Shown: piece after piece, positions 54,759 through 63,591 of the stretch
Layout of the letters: each line of letters begins with the position of its first letter
Numbering within the stretch: position 1 is the first letter of the stretch
From: Cupriavidus oxalaticus
GTDB taxonomy: Bacteria > Pseudomonadota > Gammaproteobacteria > Burkholderiales > Burkholderiaceae
Assembly: GCF_004768545.1 (NCBI RefSeq)
Contig: NZ_CP038634.1
Coordinates: forward strand, 1,116,001-1,180,000
Direction of reading: 5' to 3'
Length of the DNA stretch: 64,000 nucleotides
Program-made: the position numbers and the translations under genes
The notes under the pieces: generated by a model
The model's input: the letters and a program-made list of their open reading frames with translations, nothing else
What the model was told of the DNA's origin: nothing
Databases searched by the model: none

Positions 54759-56072
54759 ATGGACAACAAAGCCGCTTCGCTACTCGTCGACCACCCGCTA
54801 CGCGCCTCCCTCGTCGCTGAATTGCACGCCCGCCCCTTTCTCCGGCTCAGCGGCAGCGTGTCACTGACCCACTATGCGATCTATTCGGACGAGGATCCTG
54901 CGATCCACGAGTATCTCGTTCGTACCTTGTGCGAACAGACCGGCATGGCGCTGCCCACGGACGGGGTCACGCACCACGCCGTGCAATCGCCCTTCGGCTG
55001 GCACTTGAAATGGGAGCGGCACACCGAGTTCTCCACCTTCACGTTCGTCAGTCCGCGCGACGACACGGACTACTTCAATGACCTCGCCATCCATGGGGTT
55101 CCGGCGGATTGGCTGAGCCTGCTGGCGGGCAAGCGCTTTCATGCGGTCCGGATGGAATTGCTGTCGGGAAACGCCGCGGCCGCAGTCAGCGCGGACTTGC
55201 GCCACTGGCTCGACGGGCCGGTTCTCGTCGGCAGCGATGTCCTGGGCGGCGGCAAGGTCTACTGCGACTGGAATGTGCGGGCCGACGGCTATATGCGCAT
55301 CCTTGCGATCGACGAGGACTTCCGCGAGGAACAGGGCGGCAGGCTGCTGCAGCGGCTCTACGAGATCGAGACGTATCGCATGATGGCGTTGCTGGCGTTG
55401 CCGGTCGCACGCAGCCTTGGCCGGGAACTCGACGACATTCACGCGTCGCTCCAGCAACTGATGCGGGCCATGGACGCCCGTCGCGCCGGCGACGACGATG
55501 CGGAACTGCTGGACAGGCTCACCGAACTGGCCGTGCGCGTGGAATCGCTGTCCGGGCACAGCGGACGCTTCAGCGCGTCGCGTGCGTATGAGCGAATCGT
55601 GCTGGCGCGGATCCAGGAGCTGCGGGAACAGCGGATCGAAGGCATGCCGACGATCTCGGAATTCATGGAGCGGCGTTTCGGACCCGCCATGGAGACGTGC
55701 CGCAGCGTCTGGTCACGCCACGAACAGATCGCGGCACGGGTCGCACGTGCCGTCGACCTGCTCCGCACCCGCGTCAACCTGACCCAGGAGCGTGACGTCA
55801 CCCGGCTGCTGGCCGGACTGGACCGTACCGCGCGGAACCAGCTGCATCTGCAGCATGCCGTCGAGGGGCTGTCAGTGGCCGCGATCTCGTATTACGTACT
55901 GTCCATCGCCGCAGCGGGGTTGAAGGCGCTGCATGTCGTGAAACTGCCGGTCGACCCCGAGTTGGCCGAAGGCTTGCTGATCCTGCCCGTGGTGCTGATC
56001 GTGTTCGGCATCATCAAACGCAGCCGGACCCAGAAATCCCACGATGGCGTTGCCCAGGCAAGCCGCGCCTGA
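54759..56072 (+). CDS. DUF3422 family membrane protein
   Basis: A 437-residue protein that starts with the family hallmark HPLRASLVAELHARPF (residues 11-26). A long middle region contains coiled-coil-like helices, and two C-terminal membrane helices lie near residues 375-395 and 405-420 (LLILPVVLIVFGII). Family members are widespread in proteobacteria and are of unknown function, possibly CorA-like in shape. It is divergent from a LysR gene. Confidence 0.87.
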   Translation: MDNKAASLLVDHPLRASLVAELHARPFLRLSGSVSLTHYAIYSDEDPAIHEYLVRTLCEQTGMALPTDGVTHHAVQSPFGWHLKWERHTEFSTFTFVSPRDDTDYFNDLAIHGVPADWLSLLAGKRFHAVRMELLSGNAAAAVSADLRHWLDGPVLVGSDVLGGGKVYCDWNVRADGYMRILAIDEDFREEQGGRLLQRLYEIETYRMMALLALPVARSLGRELDDIHASLQQLMRAMDARRAGDDDAELLDRLTELAVRVESLSGHSGRFSASRAYERIVLARIQELREQRIEGMPTISEFMERRFGPAMETCRSVWSRHEQIAARVARAVDLLRTRVNLTQERDVTRLLAGLDRTARNQLHLQHAVEGLSVAAISYYVLSIAAAGLKALHVVKLPVDPELAEGLLILPVVLIVFGIIKRSRTQKSHDGVAQASRA

Positions 56073-56112
56073 AACGTAGTCGACCTGAAGCGCTTATTAC
56101 CGAGACACGCAT

Positions 56113-56289
56113 ATGAACGCCACCACGAGCATTGACCCGCCTCCCATATCGTTGCCTGCGGCAACCCGGCAAGCGCCGCAGCCCGGGCCGCATTGGGTGA
56201 GCCAGCAGAAAACACCCACGGAAGTGCTGACGGACAACTCGAACGACCGGCCAGACGTCGCGACGATCGCGATTCTTGGCTACAACTGA
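56113..56289 (+). CDS. Tiny hypothetical ORF between DUF3422 gene and terminator
   Basis: A 58-residue frame from ATG 56113 to TGA 56287-56289. It is Pro/Thr-rich, without membrane segment or signal, and ends ATIAILGYN. A weak GAGAC-like site precedes it and a strong hairpin follows directly. I recognise no homolog. It is listed because its frame fills the gap exactly, but it may be chance. Confidence 0.3.
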   Translation: MNATTSIDPPPISLPAATRQAPQPGPHWVSQQKTPTEVLTDNSNDRPDVATIAILGYN

Positions 56290-56292
56290 CGC

Positions 56293-56323
56293 AAAAAAAC
56301 GCCCGCCCGGAAACCGGGCGGGC
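56293..56323 (-). terminator. Intrinsic terminator of norB (minus strand)
   Basis: Perfect 10-bp arms GCCCGCCCGG and CCGGGCGGGC with a 3-nt loop. On the minus strand a run of seven T follows, so it terminates norB; in the plus direction it lacks a T-run. Confidence 0.85.
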
Positions 56324-56378
56324 AAGTACTGCCTCTCCTTACCTCTTACTGCGTCGATTTCACCTTCCGTCGCGCGCT

Positions 56379-58667
56379 TCAGCGCGCCGCCGCCTTCATC
56401 CTCACAGCCACCGCATCCGCCGCGGCCGGGGTACGGTTAGCCAGCCCCAGCACCACCTGCCAGGCAAACGACACCGCGCCGACGATAAACACCACGTCGC
56501 CGAACGTGCGCACCCAGCGCAGCGTCTGCAGGATAGGCTGCTGCATGAACTCCTCGCTGCGCGAGTACCACGTGCCATGCTCGACGCTGGCCAGGAACTG
56601 GATGATGCCGACGGGCAGCAGGCTGGTGCCGATCATCAGTACCAGGCCGGCGTTCAGGCCCCAGAAGGCGGTCTTCATCAGCGCCGGGCTCAGCCGGTAC
56701 GCCGGCCGCACGTAGCGCAGCACCAGCAGCGTGAAGCCCAGTGCCAGGAAGCCATAGACCCCGAACAGCGCCGCATGGGCGTGGACCGGCGTGGTGTTCT
56801 GGCCCTGGATGTAGTACAGCGCGATCGGCGGGTTGATCATGAAGCCGAATACGCCGGCGCCCAGCATGTTCCAGAACGCCACCGCGACGAAGCACATTAG
56901 CGGCCACTTCAGGTCCGCCATCCACGGCGCGCGCTGCTTCAGGCTCCAGTTCTCCCAGGCCTCATGGCCCAGCACGATCAGCGGCACCACTTCCAGCGCG
57001 CTGAACGCGGCGCCGACCGCCATCACCGGCGTGGTGGTGCCGGCAAAGTACAGGTGGTGGAAGGTGCCGGGGATGCCGCCGAGCATGAACAGCGATGCCG
57101 AGGCCAGGCTGGCCGCGGTCGCCATCGGGCGCGACACCAGCCCCAGCGTGGCGAAGATAAAGGCCAGCGCGGTGGTGGCGAAGACCTCGAAGAAGCCTTC
57201 CACCCACAGGTGCACCACCCACCAGCGCCAGTACTCCATCACCGTCAGGCTGGTGCGCTCGCCGTAGGCCAGGCCCGCGCCGTAGAACAGGCCGATCGCC
57301 ACCACCGACGAGGTCAGCAGCGCCAGCAGGTTGCGGTCGGTGCCGCGCGCGCGCAGCGCCGGCAGGATGCCGCGCATCATCAGCACGAGCCAGATCAGGA
57401 TGCCGGCGAACTTGCCGATCTGCCACAGCCGGCCCAGGTCGACATATTCATAGCCCTGGTGGCCCAGCCAGAAGTTCAGGTGCGGCGGCAGCTTCTGCGC
57501 AATCGCCAGGTAGTTGCCCGCAAACGAGCCCACCACCACGACCACCAGCGCCCAGAACAGGACATCGACGCCGAGCCGCTGGAACTTCGGGTCCTTGCCG
57601 CCGTTGATCAGCGGCGCCAGGAACAGGCCAGCGGCCAGGAAGCCCGTGGCGATCCAGAACAACGCGCTCTGGATATGCCAGGTGCGCACCAGCGCGTACG
57701 GGAACCACTGCGATACGTCGATGCCATAGAACTTCTGCCCCTCGACGGTGTAGTGCGCGGTAAAGCCGCCCAGGAACACCTGGAACACGAACAGCGCCAC
57801 CACCAGGAACAGGTACTTGCCCAGCGCGCGCTGCGACGGGGTCAGCGCCACCGACAACAGCGGGTCGCGCGCGGGCGCCTGCGGCGGCGTCTCTTCCTTG
57901 CCGCGCAGGAAGGCCCACGCCCACACCAGGAAGCCCACGCCGGCCAGCAGCACCACCACGCTGATCACCGACCACACCACGTTTTCGCTGGTCGGCTTGT
58001 TGCCGATCAGCGGCTCATGCGGCCAGTTGTTGGTGTAGGTGGCTTCATGCCCGGGACGCGCGGTCGAGGCGACCCATGCGGTCCAGAAGAAGAACTGTGT
58101 CAGCTGCTGGCGCCGCTCGGCGCTGGGCAGCGTGTTCTCCTTCATGGCGTAGTGATCGCGCGTGGTGTGCAGTGCCGGCGCGTCGGAGAAGAGCTGGTCG
58201 TAGTAGGCCGCGGTGTTGGCGATGGCCTGCGCGCGGCGCTTCGACACGGTCAGCACGTTGGTGGCCGGATCGGTGGCGTTGCCGCGGTATTCCGTGCGCA
58301 ACTGCTCGCGCAGCGCGGCCTGTTCGGGCGCGGCCAGCTTGGCGTACGGACGGCCGTACGTGTCCTGCGCCGCCAGTTCGAGCCACGCGGTCAGTTCGCG
58401 GTGCAGCCAGTCGGCGGTCCAGTCCGGCGCCTGGTAGGCGCCATGGCCCCAGATCGAGCCGAGCTGCATGCCGCCCACCGACTGCCAGGCGGTCTGGCCG
58501 TCCAGGATCTCGTCGCCAGTGAACAGGGTGCGGCCTTCGGCCGTGACCACCTTGGCCGGCATTGGCGGGGCCTGCCGGTATACCTCGACGCCGTAGTAGC
58601 CGAGCAGGGAGAAAGTGACCGCCAGCACGGCGATCAGCATGAACCAGAGTCTGCGGTAGGAACCCAT
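56379..58667 (-). CDS. norB: Quinol-dependent nitric oxide reductase (qNor)
   Basis: A 762-residue single-subunit NO reductase with an N-terminal extension typical of qNor (GDEILDGQTAWQSVGGMQLGSIWGHGAYQAPDW). The heme-copper-oxidase-type helices hold His ligands, for example HIQSALFWIATGF, VEGFFEVFATTALAF, HHLYFAGTTTPVMAVG and HAHAALFGVYGF. It reduces NO to N2O with quinol in the membrane. It lies downstream of norA, 38 bp apart, in the norAB operon controlled by NorR, and ends at an intrinsic terminator. Confidence 0.95.
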   Translation of the reverse strand: MGSYRRLWFMLIAVLAVTFSLLGYYGVEVYRQAPPMPAKVVTAEGRTLFTGDEILDGQTAWQSVGGMQLGSIWGHGAYQAPDWTADWLHRELTAWLELAAQDTYGRPYAKLAAPEQAALREQLRTEYRGNATDPATNVLTVSKRRAQAIANTAAYYDQLFSDAPALHTTRDHYAMKENTLPSAERRQQLTQFFFWTAWVASTARPGHEATYTNNWPHEPLIGNKPTSENVVWSVISVVVLLAGVGFLVWAWAFLRGKEETPPQAPARDPLLSVALTPSQRALGKYLFLVVALFVFQVFLGGFTAHYTVEGQKFYGIDVSQWFPYALVRTWHIQSALFWIATGFLAAGLFLAPLINGGKDPKFQRLGVDVLFWALVVVVVGSFAGNYLAIAQKLPPHLNFWLGHQGYEYVDLGRLWQIGKFAGILIWLVLMMRGILPALRARGTDRNLLALLTSSVVAIGLFYGAGLAYGERTSLTVMEYWRWWVVHLWVEGFFEVFATTALAFIFATLGLVSRPMATAASLASASLFMLGGIPGTFHHLYFAGTTTPVMAVGAAFSALEVVPLIVLGHEAWENWSLKQRAPWMADLKWPLMCFVAVAFWNMLGAGVFGFMINPPIALYYIQGQNTTPVHAHAALFGVYGFLALGFTLLVLRYVRPAYRLSPALMKTAFWGLNAGLVLMIGTSLLPVGIIQFLASVEHGTWYSRSEEFMQQPILQTLRWVRTFGDVVFIVGAVSFAWQVVLGLANRTPAAADAVAVRMKAAAR

Positions 58668-58705
58668 GATGCGAAGTCGTTTGGTTGTGATGGCTGGTGC
58701 GCGGC

Positions 58706-59434
58706 TCAGGCGTGGCCCGCGCAGCCGCAACCGGTGGCTGGCACGGTGGCGGCCACCGTGGCGGCCACTGCGGCGTTCTCGAACAGCACGTTGTTTTCCA
58801 GGTGGATGTGTTCCATCAGGTCTTCGCGCAGCGCGCGCAGGCCCAGGTAAAGCGCGCGCCAGGTATTGCAGGCCGCGCGCGGCAGCGTGATGTCGTTGGT
58901 CAGGTCGGCTACCCGCTGCAGCGCCACGCCATGGTCGTCATGCTCCATGCGCATCACCGCGATCGGGCGGCCGGCGGCGGCCTGCATGCCGCGCGTCAGC
59001 ATCGGGAACAGCACCTGCTCTTCCTTCTGCATATGGGTTTCCAGCTCGCCGAGCATGCCGGCCAGGTGGTCGGCCAGGCCGACCGGGCAATCCGGCCGGT
59101 CGCCGTGGACCTGCTCGACCCGGCTTGCGAGCCGGATCAGTTCGGGCAACTGCTCGCGGTGACGAGCGTGGAAGCGCGTCAAAATATGGTCGATCAGCGC
59201 GGCCGGCGTCGCGGTGTTCCAGTCCTGTCCGGCGGGTGCGGCGTCGTCGTGCAGGGCATGCAGCCGCGCTTCGATGCTGTCGATGGCGGCGGCATCGAGG
59301 CCTTTTTCGAGCGCGGCATCGCGCAGGGTCTGCTTGCCCCCGCAGCAGAAGTCGAGCGCGTAGTCATGGAAGATGCGCGTCGCGCCGGGGATGCGGCGGG
59401 CCAGCTGGCCGAGCGATTGGTCCTGGTAGGTCAT
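58706..59434 (-). CDS. norA: Di-iron protein NorA (YtfE/RIC/DnrN family)
   Basis: A 242-residue hemerythrin-like di-iron protein. The N-terminal ScdA-type domain has FHDYALDFCCGGKQTLRDAA (the CCGGK motif). The C-terminal four-helix bundle has His/Glu ligands: HILTRFHARHREQLPEL, HMQKEEQVLFPML, RMEHDDHGVAL and EHIHLENNVLF. In Ralstonia eutropha norA precedes norB; members bind NO or repair iron centres under nitrosative stress. Expression is from a sigma-54 promoter at 59476-59490. Confidence 0.92.
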   Translation of the reverse strand: MTYQDQSLGQLARRIPGATRIFHDYALDFCCGGKQTLRDAALEKGLDAAAIDSIEARLHALHDDAAPAGQDWNTATPAALIDHILTRFHARHREQLPELIRLASRVEQVHGDRPDCPVGLADHLAGMLGELETHMQKEEQVLFPMLTRGMQAAAGRPIAVMRMEHDDHGVALQRVADLTNDITLPRAACNTWRALYLGLRALREDLMEHIHLENNVLFENAAVAATVAATVPATGCGCAGHA

Positions 59435-59475
59435 GAGGTGCTCCTGTGTGGGAAGTTGCGTCCGCATGACATGAC

Positions 59476-59490
59476 GCGAGGAGCGTGCCT
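59476..59490 (-). promoter_or_regulatory. Sigma-54 promoter of norAB
   Basis: Minus strand AGGCAC, five bases, TCGC, i.e. GG-N10-GC in the -24/-12 positions (consensus TGGCAC-N5-TTGC). It lies 42-56 bp upstream of the norA start, with NorR boxes further upstream. Confidence 0.75.
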
Positions 59491-59529
59491 GAAAAAAACC
59501 ATTCCAGATCAAAGGGTTGTCACACGGAT

Positions 59530-59587
59530 GGTTCTAAATACCCTAGACTGTTCGTGGTACTAATCACCCCAACTGGTGTTTTTCACC
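59530..59587. promoter_or_regulatory. Three NorR binding sites (GGT-N7-ACC)
   Basis: GGTTCTAAATACC (59530-59542), GGTACTAATCACC (59556-59568) and GGTGTTTTTCACC (59575-59587) all match the GGT-N7-ACC NorR core. The third abuts the norR start codon, so autoregulation is possible. Confidence 0.85.
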
Positions 59588-61144
59588 ATGACGACTTCCG
59601 CGATCGTTCCCGAGCTGCTGGCCGACCTGGTGGCCGACCTGCCCCACGCCGTGCGCCTGCAGCGCCTGGTCAGCGGCCTGCGGGCGCATTTCCGCTGCGG
59701 CGCCGTGGCGCTGCTGCGGCTGGAAGAAGACCACCTGCGCCCGATGGCGGTGGATGGCCTGGTCGGCGACGCGCTGGGCCGGCGCTTCGCCGTCGGCCTG
59801 CATCCGCGCCTGGCGGCAATCCTGGCGCGGCGCGACGTGACCTGTTTCCATCACGACAGCGTGCTGCCAGACCCGTACGACGGCCTGATCGACGAGCACG
59901 TGGGCGAGCCGCTGCCGGTGCATGACTGCATGGGCACCAGCCTGGAGGTCGAAGGGCAGCCATGGGGTGTGCTCACGCTCGATGCGCTCGCCGTGGGCAC
60001 CTTCGACGCCGCCGCGCAGGCCGAGCTGCAGCGGCTCACCGTGGTGGTCGAGGCGGCGATCCGCACCACCCGGCTCGAGGCCGAGATCCTGGCGCTGCAG
60101 GTGGCACGGGGCAAGCCCGTTGCCGACGAAGGCACGGCCGGCGCCGGCGACATCACCGGCGAGATCGTCGGCCAGAGTCCGGCCATCGCCAACCTGCTGC
60201 ACGAGCTGGAGGTGGTTGCCGATACCGAGCTGCCGGTGCTGCTGCTGGGCGAGACCGGCGTCGGCAAGGAGCTGTTCGCGCACCGGCTGCACCGTCAGTC
60301 GCGCCGGCGCGCGCAGCCGCTGGTGCACGTCAACTGCGCGGCGCTGCCCGAGTCGCTGGCCGAGAGCGAGCTGTTCGGCCACGCCCGCGGCGCCTTTTCC
60401 GGCGCCACCGGCGAACGCCCGGGCCGCTTCGAGGCCGCCGACGGCGGCACGCTGTTCCTCGATGAAGTGGGCGAGCTGCCGCTGTCGATCCAGGCCAAGC
60501 TGCTGCGCACGCTGCAGAACGGCGAGATCCAGCGGCTGGGCTCGGACCGGCCGCGCCGCGTCAACGTGCGCGTGATCGCCGCCACCAACCGCAACCTGCG
60601 CGAACATGTGCGCGACGGCTCGTTCCGCGCCGACCTGTACCACCGGCTGTCGGTCTACCCGATCCCGATCCCGCCGCTGCGCGAGCGCGGCAACGATGTG
60701 CTGCTGCTGGCCGGGCGCTTCCTGGAACTGAACCGCGCCCGCCTGGGCCTGCGCAGCCTGCGCCTGGCGCCGGCGGCGCAGGATGCGCTGCGGCGCTATC
60801 GCTGGCCCGGCAACGTGCGCGAGCTCGAGCACGTGCTCAGCCGCGCCGCGCTGCGCGCGGTCAGCCGGGGCGCCGGCCGCAACGACATCGTCACGCTGGA
60901 AACGGAGCTGCTCGACCTGGACGGACTCGATGCGCCTCCGCCAGCGCTGGCGGAGGCGACATGCGCCTCACTGCCAGCGATCGTCCCCGGCACCAGCCTG
61001 CGCGAGGCCGTCGACCAGACCCAGCGCGCGTGCATCGAACAGGCACTGCAGGCCCACGGCGGCAACTGGGCGCAGGCGGCGCGGCAGCTCGGCGTCGATG
61101 CCAGCAACCTGCACAAGCTGGCCAGGCGCCTGGGCTGCAAGTAA
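59588..61144 (+). CDS. norR: NO-responsive sigma-54 activator NorR
   Basis: A 518-residue enhancer-binding protein. A GAF domain (about residues 20-175), where NorR binds a nonheme iron that senses NO, precedes the AAA+ domain with Walker A GETGVGKELFA, the sigma-54 loop HARGAFSGATGERPG (GAFSGA in place of GAFTGA) and Walker B GGTLFLDEVGEL. The C-terminal Fis-type helix-turn-helix is NWAQAARQLGVDASNLHKLARR. It is divergent from norAB and activates it. ATG 59588 directly follows the third NorR box. Confidence 0.95.
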   Translation: MTTSAIVPELLADLVADLPHAVRLQRLVSGLRAHFRCGAVALLRLEEDHLRPMAVDGLVGDALGRRFAVGLHPRLAAILARRDVTCFHHDSVLPDPYDGLIDEHVGEPLPVHDCMGTSLEVEGQPWGVLTLDALAVGTFDAAAQAELQRLTVVVEAAIRTTRLEAEILALQVARGKPVADEGTAGAGDITGEIVGQSPAIANLLHELEVVADTELPVLLLGETGVGKELFAHRLHRQSRRRAQPLVHVNCAALPESLAESELFGHARGAFSGATGERPGRFEAADGGTLFLDEVGELPLSIQAKLLRTLQNGEIQRLGSDRPRRVNVRVIAATNRNLREHVRDGSFRADLYHRLSVYPIPIPPLRERGNDVLLLAGRFLELNRARLGLRSLRLAPAAQDALRRYRWPGNVRELEHVLSRAALRAVSRGAGRNDIVTLETELLDLDGLDAPPPALAEATCASLPAIVPGTSLREAVDQTQRACIEQALQAHGGNWAQAARQLGVDASNLHKLARRLGCK

Positions 61145-61305
61145 GTTGGCAAGTGAGGAGGCAAATGAGGGCGCGGGCGGCATTGGGATGGCAAAGGTCG
61201 CCTGGCCTGCCTAAGCTAGTCAGGCGTCGTTTGCAGTGCAGCATGCATGTGGTGCCCTCACCACCCTGCGGTGGCGCGCCCTGTGGACCCGTACCGGAGA
61301 TGCCC

Positions 61306-61758
61306 ATGATGATGACCGCAACGCAAGCCTTCTGGCCTGCCTGGCCCGCCTGGCCCTTCCCTGCCGTCTTCACGGCAGGCTTTGCCAGCCTGCAACAGTT
61401 CCAGTCCATCCAGGCAGACCTGGCCGAGAACTGGCGCCGCATGGCCGAGCTGAACCTGGAATTTGCCAGCAACATGGCCGAGGAACTGCGCTTCGACGCC
61501 GTGGGCATGCTGGTGGAACAGGACCCCGAGACCCTGTACGCGCGCGAGATCGCCTGCGAGCTGCCGCTGCTGGGCGGGCCGCTGCACTATGCCTCGGCCA
61601 TGCTGGAACTGTTGGCCCGCGCCCAGCAGAAGTGGATCGATGGCTGGGGCCACCTGTTCATGCAGGGCCCGCTGACTGACTGGACCGCGGGCGCGAAGGC
61701 CGTCACCGACATTCCCTCCTGGCTGATCCGCGAGACACCGCGTCCGAGCGCGAGCTGA
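61306..61758 (+). CDS. Phasin-like polyhydroxyalkanoate-granule protein (tentative)
   Basis: A 150-residue protein. A Trp/Pro/Phe-rich N-terminus (FWPAWPAWPFPAVF) is followed by amphipathic helices with Gln/Leu/Glu (SLQQFQSIQADLAENWRRM, LNLEFASNMAEELRF) and an HLFMQG segment. The make-up recalls phasins of beta-proteobacteria, but I cannot confirm the family. ATG 61306 is preferred because GGAG sits six bases upstream; ATG 61300 overlaps that site. Confidence 0.5.
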   Translation: MMMTATQAFWPAWPAWPFPAVFTAGFASLQQFQSIQADLAENWRRMAELNLEFASNMAEELRFDAVGMLVEQDPETLYAREIACELPLLGGPLHYASAMLELLARAQQKWIDGWGHLFMQGPLTDWTAGAKAVTDIPSWLIRETPRPSAS

Positions 61759-61950
61759 ACCGGCACGAGCGCCGTGGCGTTGCGCGCCGGGTGGCTCGCG
61801 CCTGGCCGCGGCCAATTTTTTTCCTGCGCGGCTTGCCATGACAACGCGCGCGCACCGGTATCATGCAGATCATGACACCCCGATTCGCCATCCCCGCCGT
61901 CCCGGCTGGCGGATCTCCACACAGGACTGGTTCAGGACGCGCCCCGGTTC

Positions 61951-63564
61951 ATGCCCTCATATCCACTGGTCCTGCTGCTCACCGTCGCCGTCGTCTGCTG
62001 CATCGGCATGGCCATAGCCACCTGGCCCCGGCGCGACGACCCCACCGTCCAGGCGTTCCTGGTGCTGGCCTTCGGCGCGGTGGTCTGGAGCGGCGGACGC
62101 CTGCTTGAGATCAGTTCGACCGACCTGCCCGGGCGCATCCTGTGGGCCAAGATCCAGTACATCGGCATCGTCGCGGTGCCGATCGGCTGGCTGGTGGCGA
62201 TGGTGCACCTGAGCCGCCCGCGCTACGTGGTGCCATGGTCGCGGCTGTGGCTGCCGGTGATGGCGGCAGTGGTGACAGTAGTGCTGGTCTTCACCAATGA
62301 GCGGCACCACCTGGTCTGGACGCGCATTACGCTGATGCCGCCCGGGGTCGCGCCCGGCGCGGTGTTCGAGCATGGCGCGGGCTACGCCGTGGCGGCCTTC
62401 TGGTCTTACTCGCTGCTGGCGCTGAGCTGGTTTTTCCTGATCACGGCCGAAGTGCCCAACGACGCCCTGTCGCGCCGCGGCCGCGTCATCCTGGCCGGCG
62501 GCCTGGCGCTGCCGCTGATTGCCCATGTGGCTTACCTGAACCGCTGGACCGGCCCGCTGGGCGGCGACCTGACCCCGGCCACGTTTTCGCTGATGGCGGT
62601 ACTGGTGTGGTTCTGCGCGCTGCGCACGCACCTCGACGATATCGGCCACTACGCCCGGCTGCGCGTGTTCGACGCGTTGCGCGAGGGCTGTGTGATCGTC
62701 GACGCCAAGGGCGCGGTGGTGGAATTCAACCCCGCCGCGGCCCAGCTGTGGCCGCAGCTGCACCGCGGCAGCGCGGTGCCGGCAGGATGGGAGACGGCAC
62801 TGGAATCGGCGCCGGGATCGGCTCAGGGACCGGCTCAGGGATCGGCTCAGGCTGCGCCCGGCCTTGCGCCCGCCACGCCGTTCGTGCCGCCGGGTGCCCC
62901 GTTCGAGCTGGCTGTCGAACGCGTCGAGCGCCTGGACGGCAGGCAGATCGGCAGCCTGGTGTTCATGCGCGACATCAGCCGCTTCCAGTCGCGCGAGCTG
63001 GCGCTGACCGCGCGCCTCGGCCAGACCGAGGAGCAGCTGTGGCAGGTGCAGGCCGACCTCGACGTCGACGCGCTCACCGGCATCCCCAACCGGCGCTACT
63101 TCCAGCGCGAGTCGCTCGCCGCCGTGACCCGCGCGCATGAGCGCGGCCAGCCGCTGGGGCTGCTGATCCTGGATGTCGACCTGTTCAAGCAGTACAACGA
63201 CCTGCACGGCCACCTGGCGGGCGACGACTGCCTGCGCCAGATCGCCTGCGCGCTGGCCGGCACGGTAACGGGCGAGCAGTTCTGCGCGCGGCTGGGCGGC
63301 GAGGAATTCGCGGCGGTGCTGCCCGGCGCATCGCGCGAAGAGACTCGCGACGTGGCGCGCCGCATGGTCGCCGCGGTGCGCGAGCTTGGCATCGCGCACC
63401 GCGGCACGCCGGTGCAGCCCGTGGTGACGATCAGCGTGGGCGCGGTCTGCGCCGTGCCCGAGTCGCCGCGGCTGGAGCCGCTGCTGCACCGCGCCGACAG
63501 CGCGATGTACCGCGCCAAGCGCGCGGGCCGCAACCGGTACATGGTGGATGGCGAAGCGGCCTGA
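61951..63564 (+). CDS. Diguanylate cyclase with 7TM histidine-kinase-type sensor
   Basis: A 537-residue protein. Residues 1-225 form seven membrane helices like the N-terminal 7TM region of some histidine kinases. A degenerate PAS-like segment (REGCVIVDAKGAVVEFNPAA) with a short insert of SAQ/PAQ repeats leads to a GGDEF domain with DALTGIPNRRYF, LDVDLFKQYNDLHGH and the active site RLGGEEF. The residues before GGEEF (TGEQ) do not form the RxxD inhibitory site. It probably makes c-di-GMP without product feedback at that site. Confidence 0.88.
   Translation: MPSYPLVLLLTVAVVCCIGMAIATWPRRDDPTVQAFLVLAFGAVVWSGGRLLEISSTDLPGRILWAKIQYIGIVAVPIGWLVAMVHLSRPRYVVPWSRLWLPVMAAVVTVVLVFTNERHHLVWTRITLMPPGVAPGAVFEHGAGYAVAAFWSYSLLALSWFFLITAEVPNDALSRRGRVILAGGLALPLIAHVAYLNRWTGPLGGDLTPATFSLMAVLVWFCALRTHLDDIGHYARLRVFDALREGCVIVDAKGAVVEFNPAAAQLWPQLHRGSAVPAGWETALESAPGSAQGPAQGSAQAAPGLAPATPFVPPGAPFELAVERVERLDGRQIGSLVFMRDISRFQSRELALTARLGQTEEQLWQVQADLDVDALTGIPNRRYFQRESLAAVTRAHERGQPLGLLILDVDLFKQYNDLHGHLAGDDCLRQIACALAGTVTGEQFCARLGGEEFAAVLPGASREETRDVARRMVAAVRELGIAHRGTPVQPVVTISVGAVCAVPESPRLEPLLHRADSAMYRAKRAGRNRYMVDGEAA
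62812..62853 (+). repeat. Short 12-bp tandem repeats inside the GGDEF gene
   Basis: Three imperfect copies of a GGGATCGGCTCA-like unit encode repeated Gly-Ser/Pro-Ala-Gln residues between the PAS-like and GGDEF parts. Confidence 0.65.
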
Positions 63565-63591
63565 CCAGCCGTGGCCAGAACATGGCGCCGG

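Noticed and set aside
62607..63140. Alternative frames over the GGDEF gene
   Set aside because: The GGDEF frame contains the complete active-site motifs, so the others are shadows.
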